Assembly (NCBI GenBank): GCA_963823675.1
Contig: CAWGMT010000008.1
Location: 682,001-746,000, forward strand
Source: CAWGMT01 sp963823675
GTDB taxonomy: Bacteria; Planctomycetota; Planctomycetia; Isosphaerales; Isosphaeraceae
DNA: 64,000 bases
Reading direction: 5' to 3'
Shown piece after piece: positions 1 to 8,288 of this stretch. Position 1 is the stretch's first letter. Every line of letters starts with the position of its first letter. The notes beneath the pieces are model-generated. The model was not told the DNA's origin. It saw nothing but the letters and a program-made list of their open reading frames with translations, and ran no database searches. A program made the translations under genes and the position numbers.

Positions 1-261
1 GGGTCGTATCTCCCCGTACAGATGGTCGCCCGTCCGGTACAGGTTGAACAGCCCTTCGACTTTCGTCGCATCCTTGGTGACCTCGTTGAAGTCGCGGAAA
101 TTCCCCGCGGCCGGCCGGCGCATCCCACCCAAACGCGCGCTGTTGATCACGGCCTCGAAGTCGATGTTGCCCGCCGGTCTCGGCTCTTGCGCGGGGACCT
201 GCCCGGCAGCCAGGCTCACGGTCAAGACCGCAGCCAAACTCAGTGTGATGATGCGACTCAT
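1..261 (-). CDS. Secreted zinc-dependent metalloprotease-like protein (DUF5117/DUF5118 type), N-terminal part
   Basis: Only the first 87 codons lie in the window; the rest is beyond base 1. The ATG at 259-261 is preceded by a GAGGAGAG ribosome-binding site. The protein opens with a clear signal peptide (MSRIITLSLAAVLTVSLAAG) and so should be exported. The following segment contains the pattern F-x-E-V-T-K-D-A-T-K-V-E-G-L-F-N-L-Y, then L-Y-G-E-I. That resembles the N-terminal domain (DUF5118) found ahead of the HExxH metallopeptidase domain in this family. The catalytic domain is not in view, so activity is inferred from family membership only. No partner gene is visible upstream. Confidence 0.55.
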   Translation of the reverse strand, partial: MSRIITLSLAAVLTVSLAAGQVPAQEPRPAGNIDFEAVINSARLGGMRRPAAGNFRDFNEVTKDATKVEGLFNLYRTGDHLYGEIRP

Positions 262-766
262 GAAGCTCTCCTCGACAGGACTAAACTGGGCCGGCAACGT
301 CCCGGAACAAGACGCGCCGGCCTGGTATGGAATTCAGGAAAGGAATTCGCCGGCAAGTTGATTCTCGATCAGGCAGCCGGTTCGCTCGACCGATCATTCC
401 GTCCTAGAACTTACATCTTGCCTGATCCGCAACAGTTACATCTTGACGAATGATTTCGTTAGAAGCAAGCGATTGCACGGGCTTTCTCGATTGAGATGGC
501 ATCGTCAACCCCGAAGAGAGCATCCCATTTTCGGCTTCAATGAATGATCGCTCGCCATGGGAATGTTTGCAATGAAAGCGATGTGGACCTCGAGGAACCC
601 TCGCACCCCGCGAAATGAGCCGATATGATGTTTCTCGGATCGACGGGAGCCGGGAGGTAGTCTCAGATCCAGAAGCGAGTTTGTGCCGCAAGCCGAGCTT
701 CTCCCTGGCCCCAGCAGGAGAGGATGGATCGGTTCGACCCAACCTGATCAACACCGGAGACGACCA
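262..766. other. Intergenic region, no gene recognised
   Basis: This gap separates the divergent metalloprotease and hydrolase genes, so it should hold both promoters. I see no convincing coding region. A 10-base direct repeat (ttacatcttg) occurs at 411-420 and 436-445 with a 25-base period. It could be a regulator half-site pair or chance. Confidence 0.4.
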
Positions 767-1630
767 ATGCACGACGATTGTTCGAGATCGACACATGGCG
801 CCGAACTGAGCCGCCGCGGTTTTGTGATGACGTCCCTAGCCACCGGCTTTGCCCTGGCAGCCCAACCGGTATCGGGCCAGACCATCAAAACCAACAGCGA
901 CGGCCTCGAGGCCGGCGAGGTCAAGATCCCGGTTGCCGATGGCCAGGTTCCGGCCTACCGCGCCGCGCCGGCTGCGGCAGGCCCGTTCCCGACCGTCCTG
1001 GTCGTCCAGGAGATCTTCGGCGTTCACGAGCACATCAAGGACATCTGCCGCCGGCTCGCCAAGCTGGGCTACTTCGCCGTCGCGACCGAGTTCTATGCGC
1101 GCCAGGGCGATGTCTCGAAGATCGAGAGTATCCCCGACATCATCTCCAAAGTCGTCTCGAAGGTTCCCGACGCCCAGGTGATCTCAGACCTGGACGCGAC
1201 GGTGGCCTGGGCCAGAGGCACGGGCAAGGCCGATGTGGCCAAGCTCGCCATGACCGGTTACTGCTGGGGCGGCCGGATCGTCTGGCTCTATGCGGCTCAT
1301 AACCCCAACCTCAAGGCCGGCGCCGCCTGGTATGGACGCTTGACCGGCGCGGCCGACGACCTGCACCCCAAGCACCCGATCGACCTCGTCGACGCGATCA
1401 AGGCGCCGGTACTGGGCCTTTACGGCGAGGCCGATCAGGGGATTCCGGTCGCCTCGGTCGAAAAGATGCGCAAGGCCCTCAAGGAAGGCGGCAAGACGGC
1501 CGAGATCATCCTCTACCCCGACACCCCTCACGCCTTCTTCGCCGACTACCGGCCCAGCTACCGCAAGGAGAGCGCCGAGGACGGCTGGAAGCGGATGCTG
1601 GCGTGGTTCAGGAAATACGGCGTGTCGTAA
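767..1630 (+). CDS. Dienelactone hydrolase family protein, exported
   Basis: This alpha/beta hydrolase should hydrolyse lactone or ester substrates; the true substrate is unknown. The ATG at 767 has GGAGA at 756-760 and gives 287 residues; the upstream in-frame extension is not protein-like. The N-terminus has a Tat-like twin-arginine segment (ELSRRGFVMTSLATGFALAA), so the mature enzyme probably acts outside the cytoplasm. The family triad is visible: the nucleophile Cys at about residue 166 in GYCWGGR, the Asp in GEADQGIP and the His in TPHAFF. The V-V-Q-E-I-F-G-V motif near the N-terminus is typical of dienelactone hydrolases. Length matches secreted family members. No operon partner is evident. 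Confidence 0.88.
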   Translation: MHDDCSRSTHGAELSRRGFVMTSLATGFALAAQPVSGQTIKTNSDGLEAGEVKIPVADGQVPAYRAAPAAAGPFPTVLVVQEIFGVHEHIKDICRRLAKLGYFAVATEFYARQGDVSKIESIPDIISKVVSKVPDAQVISDLDATVAWARGTGKADVAKLAMTGYCWGGRIVWLYAAHNPNLKAGAAWYGRLTGAADDLHPKHPIDLVDAIKAPVLGLYGEADQGIPVASVEKMRKALKEGGKTAEIILYPDTPHAFFADYRPSYRKESAEDGWKRMLAWFRKYGVS

Positions 1631-1644
1631 TCCATGGCGGAGAA

Positions 1645-1759
1645 ACTCGTTCCCACGCTCTGCGTGGGAATGCCGTCTAGGGCGCTCCGCGTCGTCCGGT
1701 CCCGCAAAGGGCCGCAGAGCGGCTCGGGTGGCATTCCCGTGCAGAGCGTGGGAACGAGT
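1645..1759. repeat. Long imperfect inverted repeat in intergenic DNA
   Basis: Two 30-base arms (1645-1674 and 1730-1759) pair at 28 of 30 positions around a 55-base GC-rich centre. It starts 14 bases after the hydrolase stop. The structure resembles a small non-coding mobile palindrome (MITE-like) rather than a simple terminator, because there is no T-run. Confidence 0.7.
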
Positions 1760-1796
1760 CACCCGATTTCCGTGCTACCGTATCGATTTGGAAGCC

Positions 1797-1830
1797 GATT
1801 AAGATCAAGATTAGGTTCAAGATCAAGATT
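1797..1830. repeat. Degenerate AAGATC/AAGATT hexamer repeat
   Basis: A short tract built from variants of gattaagatcaagattagg lies just before the next gene's ribosome-binding site. A second, longer tract of the same style lies at 6221-6281, suggesting a recurring simple-sequence element. Confidence 0.6.
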
Positions 1831-1849
1831 CCCTTCCGATGAGGATCCG

Positions 1850-2449
1850 ATGTCCCCACCCGCCCAAGAGGGTGACGACCAGCCCGGGCGCCCCGCCAAG
1901 CCTGATCGCGGGGGCGCCGGTTCTCCGCGCCGCGATGGATCGCGCGGCGGTCCGAGGAGACGATCGCAGCCCCGGCATGGCGGCCAGTCGCCCGGTCCCA
2001 TCCGGCTGGCCCGGATCGCGGGCGACGACTTCGAGCTGGTCCATCCGGGCCAGGTGATGGAGGTCGATCTCGACTACCAGGAAGGGCTCGAAATCTGGAA
2101 GGCCGGCGATCCGGAGGGAGCTCGCGATGCGCTGCGGTATGCACTTGGTGCGTGTCACGACAACCTTTGGGTGCATGTGGCGCTCGGCCAGATCGCCCTG
2201 CGCGACTTTCGCGACCCCACGCTGGCTCGCGGCCACTTCGGCTATGCCGTCGAGCTAGCCGAGCGCGCCCTGCCGCGCGGCTTCACGGGACGGTTGCCGC
2301 CCCAGCGGGCCGGCAATCGTCCCTTTTATGACGCCATTTCCGGACTGGCCTTGTGCCTCGATGCGCTGGGTCGAGCCAGCGACGCCGGCAAGATTCGCGC
2401 GCTGGGCGATCGGCTGTCGCGGGGAGGCCCAAACGAGAAGCCGTCATGA
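1850..2449 (+). CDS. TPR-like hypothetical protein with basic disordered N-terminus
   Basis: The ATG at 1850 follows GAGGA at 1841-1845; upstream in-frame sequence runs through the palindrome and simple repeats and is not coding. The product has 199 residues. About the first 50 are rich in Gly, Pro, Arg and Asp and look disordered. The rest contains helix-turn-helix pairs with TPR spacing, such as YQEGLEIWKAGDPEGARDAL followed by LWVHVALGQIALRDFRDP and a third pair ending in LGRASDAGKIRAL. No signal peptide or catalytic motif is seen. A scaffold or binding role is inferred; no specific function can be given. Confidence 0.65.
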   Translation: MSPPAQEGDDQPGRPAKPDRGGAGSPRRDGSRGGPRRRSQPRHGGQSPGPIRLARIAGDDFELVHPGQVMEVDLDYQEGLEIWKAGDPEGARDALRYALGACHDNLWVHVALGQIALRDFRDPTLARGHFGYAVELAERALPRGFTGRLPPQRAGNRPFYDAISGLALCLDALGRASDAGKIRALGDRLSRGGPNEKPS

Positions 2450-2752
2450 GGCGGGATATCTCGGGCGATTTGGCCGGGAAACGAGCGTCGTCGGCTCGGC
2501 GGTTTTTTCGACTTTAACGGTTTTTCGGACTTGCAGGGATTCGCGGATCGGTATAGAACCTCCGTCGATACGGGACACGGGCCAACGGATGGTTGCGGCA
2601 CCCCGGTCGCTTCGGAACTGTGCCGACGGAAAGGAAATCCGACGTCGACCAGCTCAGTTTCGAGGGTCAAAGGGAGGCGGCGGTCCGGGGAGCCGTTCCG
2701 CGATGGGGCTGGTTTACCGGCTGCACGCGGCAGGGCTTTGGGCAAAAGTCCC

Positions 2753-3631
2753 ATGAACGTTCGTACCATCGCCGGCGGCGTGGAGGTCCTCGCGCCGGCG
2801 AAGTTAAACCTGTTCTTGGAGGTCAAGGGCCGCAGGCCCGACGGCTATCACGAGATCGAGTCGGTGATGGTCGCCGTGAGCTTGTGCGACACCCTGGTCT
2901 TCGAGGACGACCCGTCAGGCGAAATCAGCCTGCGGTGCGATGAGCCGACCTTGCCGAAGGGCGGCGACAACCTGGTCGTCAAGGCGGCCGTTTGCCTCAA
3001 GGCGGCGGCGGACAGTCGGCACGGAGCGCGGATTGTGCTTTCCAAGGAGATCCCGGCGCAAGCTGGGCTCGCCGGCGGCTCGAGTGATGCGGCGGCGACG
3101 CTCGTTGCACTCGACCGGTTATGGGGACTGAATACGCCTCCCGACCGTCTCGACGCATTGGCGGGCGAAATTGGCAGCGACGTTCCGTTTTTCCTGCACG
3201 CGCCGGCCGCGGTCTGCCGCGGACGGGGCGAAATCGTGGAATCGGTCGTTCTGAACGAAACCCGTCACTTTGTACTGGTTTGTCCACCCGTCGGAATGAG
3301 CACGGCCGACGTCTACCGCCATGTCGTTCCCCCCGATCGGCCCAGGCCGGTCGGTCCGGTTCTGGAAGCCTTGGCACACGGAGGCCCGGTCGATCTCGGT
3401 CGAAGCTTGTTCAACCGGCTTCAACCAATCGCCCAGTCCTTGCGACCCGAATTGATTCGGGTTCGCGACGTTCTGGTAAGTCTGGGCCAGCTCTTGGACG
3501 GGACCTCGATGAGTGGTAGCGGCTCGGCCTATTTCGGGCTGTGCCGCGATTCGACCGCGGCCGAGCAGGCCGTGGAGATCCTCGAACCGCTCGGACTAGG
3601 ATGGGTCCGGGTCGTGACCTGCGGCCCCTGA
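2753..3631 (+). CDS. ispE: 4-diphosphocytidyl-2-C-methyl-D-erythritol kinase
   Basis: IspE phosphorylates CDP-methylerythritol in the non-mevalonate isoprenoid pathway, in the cytoplasm. The 292-residue product shows the GHMP-kinase order: substrate region APAKLNLFLEVKGRRPDGYH at the N-terminus, the ATP-binding glycine-rich segment AGLAGGSSDAAATL near residues 103-117, IGSDVPFF, and the C-terminal MSGSGSAYFG loop. Length matches the family. The ATG at 2753 was chosen because homology starts there; the open frame extends upstream to 2531 without recognisable protein. Only 31 bases separate its stop from spoVG, a pairing common in bacteria (ispE beside spoVG), so the two are probably co-transcribed. 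Confidence 0.95.
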   Translation: MNVRTIAGGVEVLAPAKLNLFLEVKGRRPDGYHEIESVMVAVSLCDTLVFEDDPSGEISLRCDEPTLPKGGDNLVVKAAVCLKAAADSRHGARIVLSKEIPAQAGLAGGSSDAAATLVALDRLWGLNTPPDRLDALAGEIGSDVPFFLHAPAAVCRGRGEIVESVVLNETRHFVLVCPPVGMSTADVYRHVVPPDRPRPVGPVLEALAHGGPVDLGRSLFNRLQPIAQSLRPELIRVRDVLVSLGQLLDGTSMSGSGSAYFGLCRDSTAAEQAVEILEPLGLGWVRVVTCGP

Positions 3632-3662
3632 GCAGAGAACGCCTCGTAAAGGAGTACCGGCT

Positions 3663-4307
3663 GTGGAGATCACTGAAGTCCGCATCAAGCTCATGGAAGA
3701 CAACTCGGGCAGCAACGAACGGTTGCAAGCCTTTTGTAGTATTACTTTTGACGACATGTTCGTCATTCGTGACCTGAAGATTATCGAGGGCGCCAAGGGG
3801 TTTTTCGTGGCGATGCCGTCGCGCAAGCTGACCGATCGCTGCCACAACTGTGGCACGAAGAACCACCTCCGCAGCCGCTTCTGCAACCAGTGTGGCTGCA
3901 GGCTCGACGAAAACCGCGCCCTGCGTGACGCCGATGGGCGGGCCAAGCTGCACGCCGATATCGCCCACCCCATCAACTCGATGTGCCGCGAGAAGATCCA
4001 GTCGGCCGTCCTGGCGTCCTATGCCGAGGAGCTCGAGCGCTCCAAGATGCCCGGCTACGTGTCGCGGTATGATGAATACGAGGCTGACGACTTCGAGGTT
4101 CCCTACGACGCTCACATGCCAGCGGCCCAGTCCTCCAGCGAGCCGCCCCTGCGCCGTGGTCCGCTTCGCGGCCACACCCAGCATGCTCGCGGCAACCAGC
4201 CGCTTTTGCGCGGCCCCCACATTTCCAGCCGCAAGGAAAGCGCCTCCGAAGGGATCGCCTCCGAGCACCACCATCGCGGCGAGACGTCGTTCGGCAGCGG
4301 ACTCTGA
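3663..4307 (+). CDS. spoVG: SpoVG-family protein with an inserted zinc ribbon
   Basis: SpoVG proteins are small site-specific DNA/RNA-binding regulators. Here the start is GTG at 3663, with AAAGGAG at 3648-3654. Residues 1-52 match the SpoVG N-terminal half (ITEVRIK, ITFDDMFVIRDLKII, GFFVAMPSRK). The C-terminal SpoVG half (DIAHPINSMCREKIQSAVL) resumes at about residue 99. Between them sits a CX2C-X10-CX2C zinc ribbon with cysteines at 60, 63, 74 and 77, absent from the usual ~90-residue protein. A further ~85 residues of Arg/Ser/His-rich low-complexity tail follow; it could be genuine or a frameshifted end. The gene is the second member of the ispE operon and is followed by a strong terminator. 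Confidence 0.85.
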   Translation: MEITEVRIKLMEDNSGSNERLQAFCSITFDDMFVIRDLKIIEGAKGFFVAMPSRKLTDRCHNCGTKNHLRSRFCNQCGCRLDENRALRDADGRAKLHADIAHPINSMCREKIQSAVLASYAEELERSKMPGYVSRYDEYEADDFEVPYDAHMPAAQSSSEPPLRRGPLRGHTQHARGNQPLLRGPHISSRKESASEGIASEHHHRGETSFGSGL

Positions 4308-4443
4308 AGCTGAGCTGAGCCCACCGAACCTCCCCCGGATCGAGCGGTCGGTTCTCAAGGTCCTGTTTCTTCTTTTCGCTCCTCAATCCACAGCCGGAGT
4401 CATTCAGTACCCGAGGAATCGTCCGTCCCACCCTCCGACCCCC

Positions 4444-4494
4444 ACCGACCCGGCGCGTTGCGGTTCTCGCCGCTGCACCGGGTCGGTTTTTTTT
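4444..4494 (+). terminator. Rho-independent terminator of the ispE-spoVG operon
   Basis: A perfect 10-bp stem (4444-4453 with 4478-4487) surrounds a 24-base loop that itself has a GCGG/CCGC mini-stem. It runs straight into eight T residues (4487-4494). Its position 137 bases after the spoVG stop fits the operon end. Confidence 0.8.
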
Positions 4495-4673
4495 CTGACG
4501 ACGCCGAAGACGTAACGCTCGCAACCTCGCACGAGTTCTGGCGAATGATCCGGCAGCGGCGGGCCGGCGGCAAGTCGGTGCCGATCGCGGAAGTCGAAGC
4601 GACATTGGAAACCACAAGCGGAAAGGCCAGTAAAAAGCGCACTGCGACGAGGAAAGCGCCACAGCACCCGTGA
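4458..4673 (+). pseudogene. Possible antitoxin-like C-terminal fragment
   Basis: An open frame of 71 codons begins with TTG inside the terminator, so its start is not credible. The middle (ATSHEFWRMIRQRRAGGKSV) resembles the C-terminal part of Phd/YefM-type antitoxins, where a 'SPEFW..I..RR' block is common. The tail is Lys/Thr-rich. No toxin partner is next to it. It is best read as a remnant; it could also be a chance open frame. Confidence 0.25.
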
Positions 4674-4762
4674 GAGACCGCGTTTGGTCCCACTGGGTGG
4701 TGGTGACATCGCGAACGTGCGACCGAATTCTGCCCTTTAGGGGTGGCGACAGCCGCCGTTCT

Positions 4763-4842
4763 CGTTTAACCGGGAGCCAACAGCGACCGCGCTCACTGTC
4801 CCAGTCAAATCTGTCGCCGTCGCCGTTGGCTCCGGGTTAACG
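4763..4842. repeat. Imperfect inverted repeat downstream of the decayed kinase
   Basis: Arms at 4763-4785 and 4821-4842 are near reverse complements (core gggagccaac / gttggctccg) around a 35-base spacer. A related end sequence (ctggctctgggttaag) occurs at 17201-17216. It may be a short mobile palindrome or a bidirectional terminator. Confidence 0.5.
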
Positions 4843-4946
4843 AGGTTCGCCTGCCAAAGGCTTGCGCAGGGTGCGAAGTGCAGCCAGGCGGGGATCGTTG
4901 TCTCGCTCTTCCAACTCTCGATGCGGACGGTCTGATTGGCTGGCGC

Positions 4947-6190
4947 TCAAGGCGTGCGTGCTTTGGCCACGAGCGCAGCAACCTTGGCCCAGAACGACTT
5001 CCATGCCTTGCGTTCGGCCGCGGGCAATTGATCCAGCGCGGCCTCATCGCGGACGCCCGCGAGGTCGGTGTCTTCTTCCCATTGTCTGAGGTTCCGGCAA
5101 TGGCTTGGCGTTGTTCGGCGTTGGCCGATCCGAGCATTTTGGTCCAAACTGCGAGCTCGTTCGCCCGATCGCTGGCCACCAAGTCGTCCAGCTCGCGTTG
5201 GGCCGCTCTGGCCAGGTCAACGTCGCCGAGGGATCTGGCGGCGTTGATGACTCGCGTGGTCGGGCGACTCGGGATGCTCGCGCGCAGGCGCTCGAAGATC
5301 GCCAGCGACTTGCCGTACGACTCTCAAGGAGCCCGATATTGGTCTGGTCTTTGGCCAGGTTGCTCTGGAACGCATTGACGTTGGGGTGCTCGCGCGAGCC
5401 GCCCGAAGATAGCCAGCGACTCCTCGTAGGAACGAAGCGCGTCTTGCCTGTCGCCGATCTCGTTGGTGAGGTAAGCAAGCGCCGGGCCGAGCAGGTTGAC
5501 GCGCCCCTCGGCGGGTTCGGGGCTCATGTAGGCCGGCGTGCCGAGGGCCGTGCGGGGAACCGTTTCGCCAGTGCCGCTGGCCGACGGCGGACGTCGCGTC
5601 GGTTCGGCACTCGGCTCAATGGTGCCGGGTTCGTCCCGGCCGACGATCTTCGCCAGGCCCCAGTCAACGACCAGCGTCTCGCCATAAGGACCAAGCAGGA
5701 TGTTCCCGGGCTTGATGTCACGGTGAAGTACACCACGGCCATGGGCATAGGCGATCGCGTTGCAAACGTCCAGGAAGCGCGACAAGAGGCGACGTAAGGC
5801 GAGCGCGGATGCGTGAGCGCCCCGGGTCCTCCGCGTCGAACGACTCCCGGCGCTGACGCGACCGGGCTCGCCGTCACTCTCGCCAGGGGTACGACTCCCG
5901 GCGCTGACGCGACCGGGCTCGCCAACACTCTCGCCAACACTCCCGGCGCTGACGCGACCGGGCTCGCCATGAAACTGCGCAATGGCTTCTTTCAAGCTCT
6001 CACCACGCACACGTGAGCGTTGACTCCGCGGCGCCTCGCGGCGCCGATTACAAGTAAGGAGGCTTGCACCTCCGGATCGGCGACACGCGAAAGGTCGTCG
6101 CGCAGCCGCCGGACGATTGCGCTGAGCGCGGCCAGGCTGCCCTCTGCGTCCGCATCTCGGATTCCCGGGCAAGTGGAAGCGACGAGACAA
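4947..6190 (-). pseudogene. Decayed Ser/Thr protein kinase with TPR tail
   Basis: Pieces of a planctomycete kinase-TPR gene are spread over three frames. The clearest kinase part encodes the catalytic loop HGRGVLHRDIKPGNILL, the DWGLAK metal-binding loop and GTPAYMSPEPAEG. The N-lobe with the ATP lysine is not recognisable. After the activation segment the frame jumps into sequence resembling late TPR units (LAYLTNEIGDRQDALRSYEE), so most of the C-lobe, any membrane segment and several TPRs are missing. The 3' end (4947-5147) retains a typical kinase-TPR C-terminus: DTDLAGVRDEAAL, then LPAAERKAWKSFW. Three copies of a 32-bp repeat interrupt the region upstream of the catalytic loop. Deletions and frameshifts make function very unlikely. 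Confidence 0.75.
5841..5968. repeat. Three copies of a 32-bp repeat inside the kinase relic
   Basis: Near-identical units lie at 5841-5872, 5892-5923 and 5937-5968 (core ctcccggcgctgacgcgacc), separated by 19 and 13 bases that are themselves related (actctcgcca). On the minus strand all three read in one frame as GEPGRVSAGS. Each unit can form a small CCCGG/CCGGG hairpin. Confidence 0.8.
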
Positions 6191-6220
6191 TGGCCGGGAT
6201 GACTTTCCATTAACGAGTCA

Positions 6221-6281
6221 GATCAAGAGTAGGATTACGATCAGGAAGAGGATTAAGATCAGGATTAGAATTAAGAGTAGG
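6221..6281. repeat. Degenerate GATTAAGATCAGG-type repeat tract
   Basis: About 60 bases made of variants of gatcaggattaaga lie in the gap upstream of the GH99-like gene. The tract matches the style of 1797-1830 but is longer and more degenerate. Confidence 0.6.
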
Positions 6282-6356
6282 AACCGGACCTCGTTACGAC
6301 CCCTGGCGGGAGTTCTTTCGACGAAAGCGACTTGCCGCGCGGAAAGGTGGCAACGA

Positions 6357-7676
6357 ATGTCAGGGCGCACGCTCGGATCGATCGCCACCGCAGTTGCATT
6401 GCTGACGGCGCTGACGGCCGGATTGGTTCGTGCCGCCGCGCCCGATGATGTACCCTGGCTGGTCCCCTACACCGGCCCGAGCCGCTCCGACGTGGATGCC
6501 ACGACGCTCGACGGCAAGGTGCTCTGCGGCTATCAAGGATGGTTCAACACGCCCGGCGACGGCACGAGCTTCGGCTTCACGCACTGGGGCCGAGGGCTCG
6601 AGCGGCCGGAATCGGCCGGTTCACGGTCGATATGTGGCCCGATGTTTCCGAGTACGACCCGAACGACCTCTGCGACGTACCCGGCCTGAAGATGCCCGAC
6701 GGCTCGCCCGCCCGGCTCTATAGCGCCTATCGCAAAGGACCGGTCCTGCTGCACTGCAAGTGGATGCGAGAGTACGGCATCGACGGAGTATTCCTCAGCC
6801 GGTTCGTCGGTGAGGCGGCCAATCCGGCGCGGGCGCGCCACGTCAATATGGTCCTCGCCAACCTCCGCGAGGGATGCCACCGCGAAGGGAGGGTCTGGGC
6901 GATGATGCTCGACCTCTCGATGGGGCGAAAAGGTACGACCAAGATGGTCATGGACGACTGGAAGTTCCTCTGCGACAAGGTGAAGGTCCGCGATGATTCG
7001 CGGTATCTCCATCACCAGGGAAAACCGGTCGTATTGCTGTGGGGGCTCGGATTTAACGACCGGCCGTGGACGCCCGAGCAGGGCGAGAGAACTCGTCGAG
7101 TTCTTCAAGAACGACCCGGACTATGGCGGCGTCTACCTGATCGGCGGGCGTTGATCCGTTCTGGCGGACCCTGCGCGGTGCGTCACGCCGCGAGGCGGCA
7201 TGGGCCAAGGTCTATCGATCCTTCGACGCCATCAGCCCCTGGGACGCCGGCCGCTATCGCGACGACGCCTCGATGGACCGGATCCGCAAAGAGGTTTGGG
7301 AGGGCGACCTCGCGGAACTGAAGGCCTCCGGCAAGGGCTACATGCCGACGGCCTTTCCGGGCTTCTCCTGGGACAACCTCCGCCGGGCGCGGCCGGGCAG
7401 CGACGATGATCCCGCGCCAGAAGGGTGAGTTCTACTGGCGACAGTTCGCGATCTTCCGCGAGCTGGGCATCCGCACCGTCTTCGTTGGTATGTTCGACGA
7501 GGTGGATGAAGGAACGGCGATCTACAAGGTGGCCGACGAGGTCCCCGGTGGGCAAATACTTCGTGACCTACGAAGGGCTGCCCTCCGACTGGTATCTCAA
7601 GCTGACCGGCGCGGCGACGCGGATGATCCGCGGTGATGCGCCGTTGTCGAAGAAGATCCCCGAGGAATTCCCCTAA
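6357..7676 (+). pseudogene. Glycoside hydrolase family 71/99-like secreted protein, broken by frameshifts
   Basis: Family members are secreted endo-acting glycosidases or related sugar-binding enzymes. The ATG at 6357 starts a signal peptide (SIATAVALLTALTAGLVRAA). Family-like blocks follow in order: VLCGYQGWFNTPGDG, HVNMVLANLREGC, RVWAMMLDLSMG, GKPVVLLWGLGFNDRPWTP, GKGYMPTAFPGFSWDN, GEFYWRQFAIFRELG and VFVGMFDEVDEGTAIYK. They occupy at least four successive frames, with shifts near 6600, 7100, 7410 and 7550. Summed length (about 440 residues) matches a complete protein, so nothing large is deleted. The gene is either a recent pseudogene or an intact gene damaged by base-calling errors. Confidence 0.7.
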
Positions 7677-7692
7677 AGCTCGGCGAGAAAAT

Positions 7693-7785
7693 GACTGTCG
7701 CGTTTCGCTCCGCGAAAGGGCATTCTTTCGCGGAGCGAAAGACGACTCTACCGGAAAGTGCTTTGCGTCTCGATCCTGAGAAAGG
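7693..7785. repeat. REP-like double hairpin, copy 1
   Basis: Two palindromes, 7702-7718 and 7725-7741 (each tttcgc...gcgaaa), sit side by side and are also inverted copies of each other. A conserved tail (accggaaagt, then tgcgtctcgatcctgag) follows. Related copies lie at 16805, 17757 and 26863. Confidence 0.75.
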
Positions 7786-7791
7786 GCCCAG

Positions 7792-8268
7792 ATGGCGAAT
7801 GCCGAACAAGCTTATCTTGGAGGGTTGCTGCACTTCGAGGATCTTCAGGTCGGCCAGCGGTTCGAGACCGGCACGCACGAAATCGACGCGCAGCAGATCG
7901 TCAACTTCGCGGCTCAATTCGACCCGCAGCCGTTCCACCTTGACGCCGCGGCCGCGAAGGATTCGTTCTTCGGCGGGCTGGCGGCGAGCGGCTGGCACAC
8001 GGCCGCGATCACCATGCGGCTCCTGGTGCAAAGCGGGCTGCCGATCGCCGGCGGGCTCATCGGTGCCGCCGCCGAGATCGCCTGGCCGAACCCAACGCGC
8101 CCCGGAGCGATCCTCAGGGTCGAGAGCGAAATTCTCGAGCTCAGGGCATCGCGCTCCCGTGCCGACCGCGGCGTGGCCACGATCAAAAGCGAGACGCGGA
8201 ACCAGCAGGCTGAGAAGCTGATGGTGCTGGTCGCCAAGCTGATCGTGCCGCGGAGGACTGCTCCGTAA
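7792..8268 (+). CDS. MaoC-family (hot-dog fold) dehydratase
   Basis: MaoC proteins hydrate enoyl-CoA or related thioesters. The 158-residue product has the hydratase-2 type signature with the catalytic Asp/His pair in FDPQPFHLD and the helix ASGWHTAAITMRLLV, followed by the hot-dog strands (PTRPGAILRVESEILELR). Length equals single-domain MaoC proteins. No signal peptide is seen, so it is cytoplasmic. It is preceded by a REP-like palindrome and followed after 20 bases by a small membrane-protein gene that may be co-transcribed. The substrate is unknown. Confidence 0.88.
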   Translation: MANAEQAYLGGLLHFEDLQVGQRFETGTHEIDAQQIVNFAAQFDPQPFHLDAAAAKDSFFGGLAASGWHTAAITMRLLVQSGLPIAGGLIGAAAEIAWPNPTRPGAILRVESEILELRASRSRADRGVATIKSETRNQQAEKLMVLVAKLIVPRRTAP

Positions 8269-8288
8269 CTCCCTGGTGAGGCGATCCA

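Noticed and set aside
5841..5968. CRISPR array
   Set aside because: Only three repeats, spacers of 19 and 13 bases that resemble each other, no cas genes, and the repeats lie in a coding relic.
7702..7741. Simple Rho-independent terminator
   Set aside because: The double palindrome recurs elsewhere, has no T-run, and one copy interrupts a coding frame, so it is treated as a repeat element.
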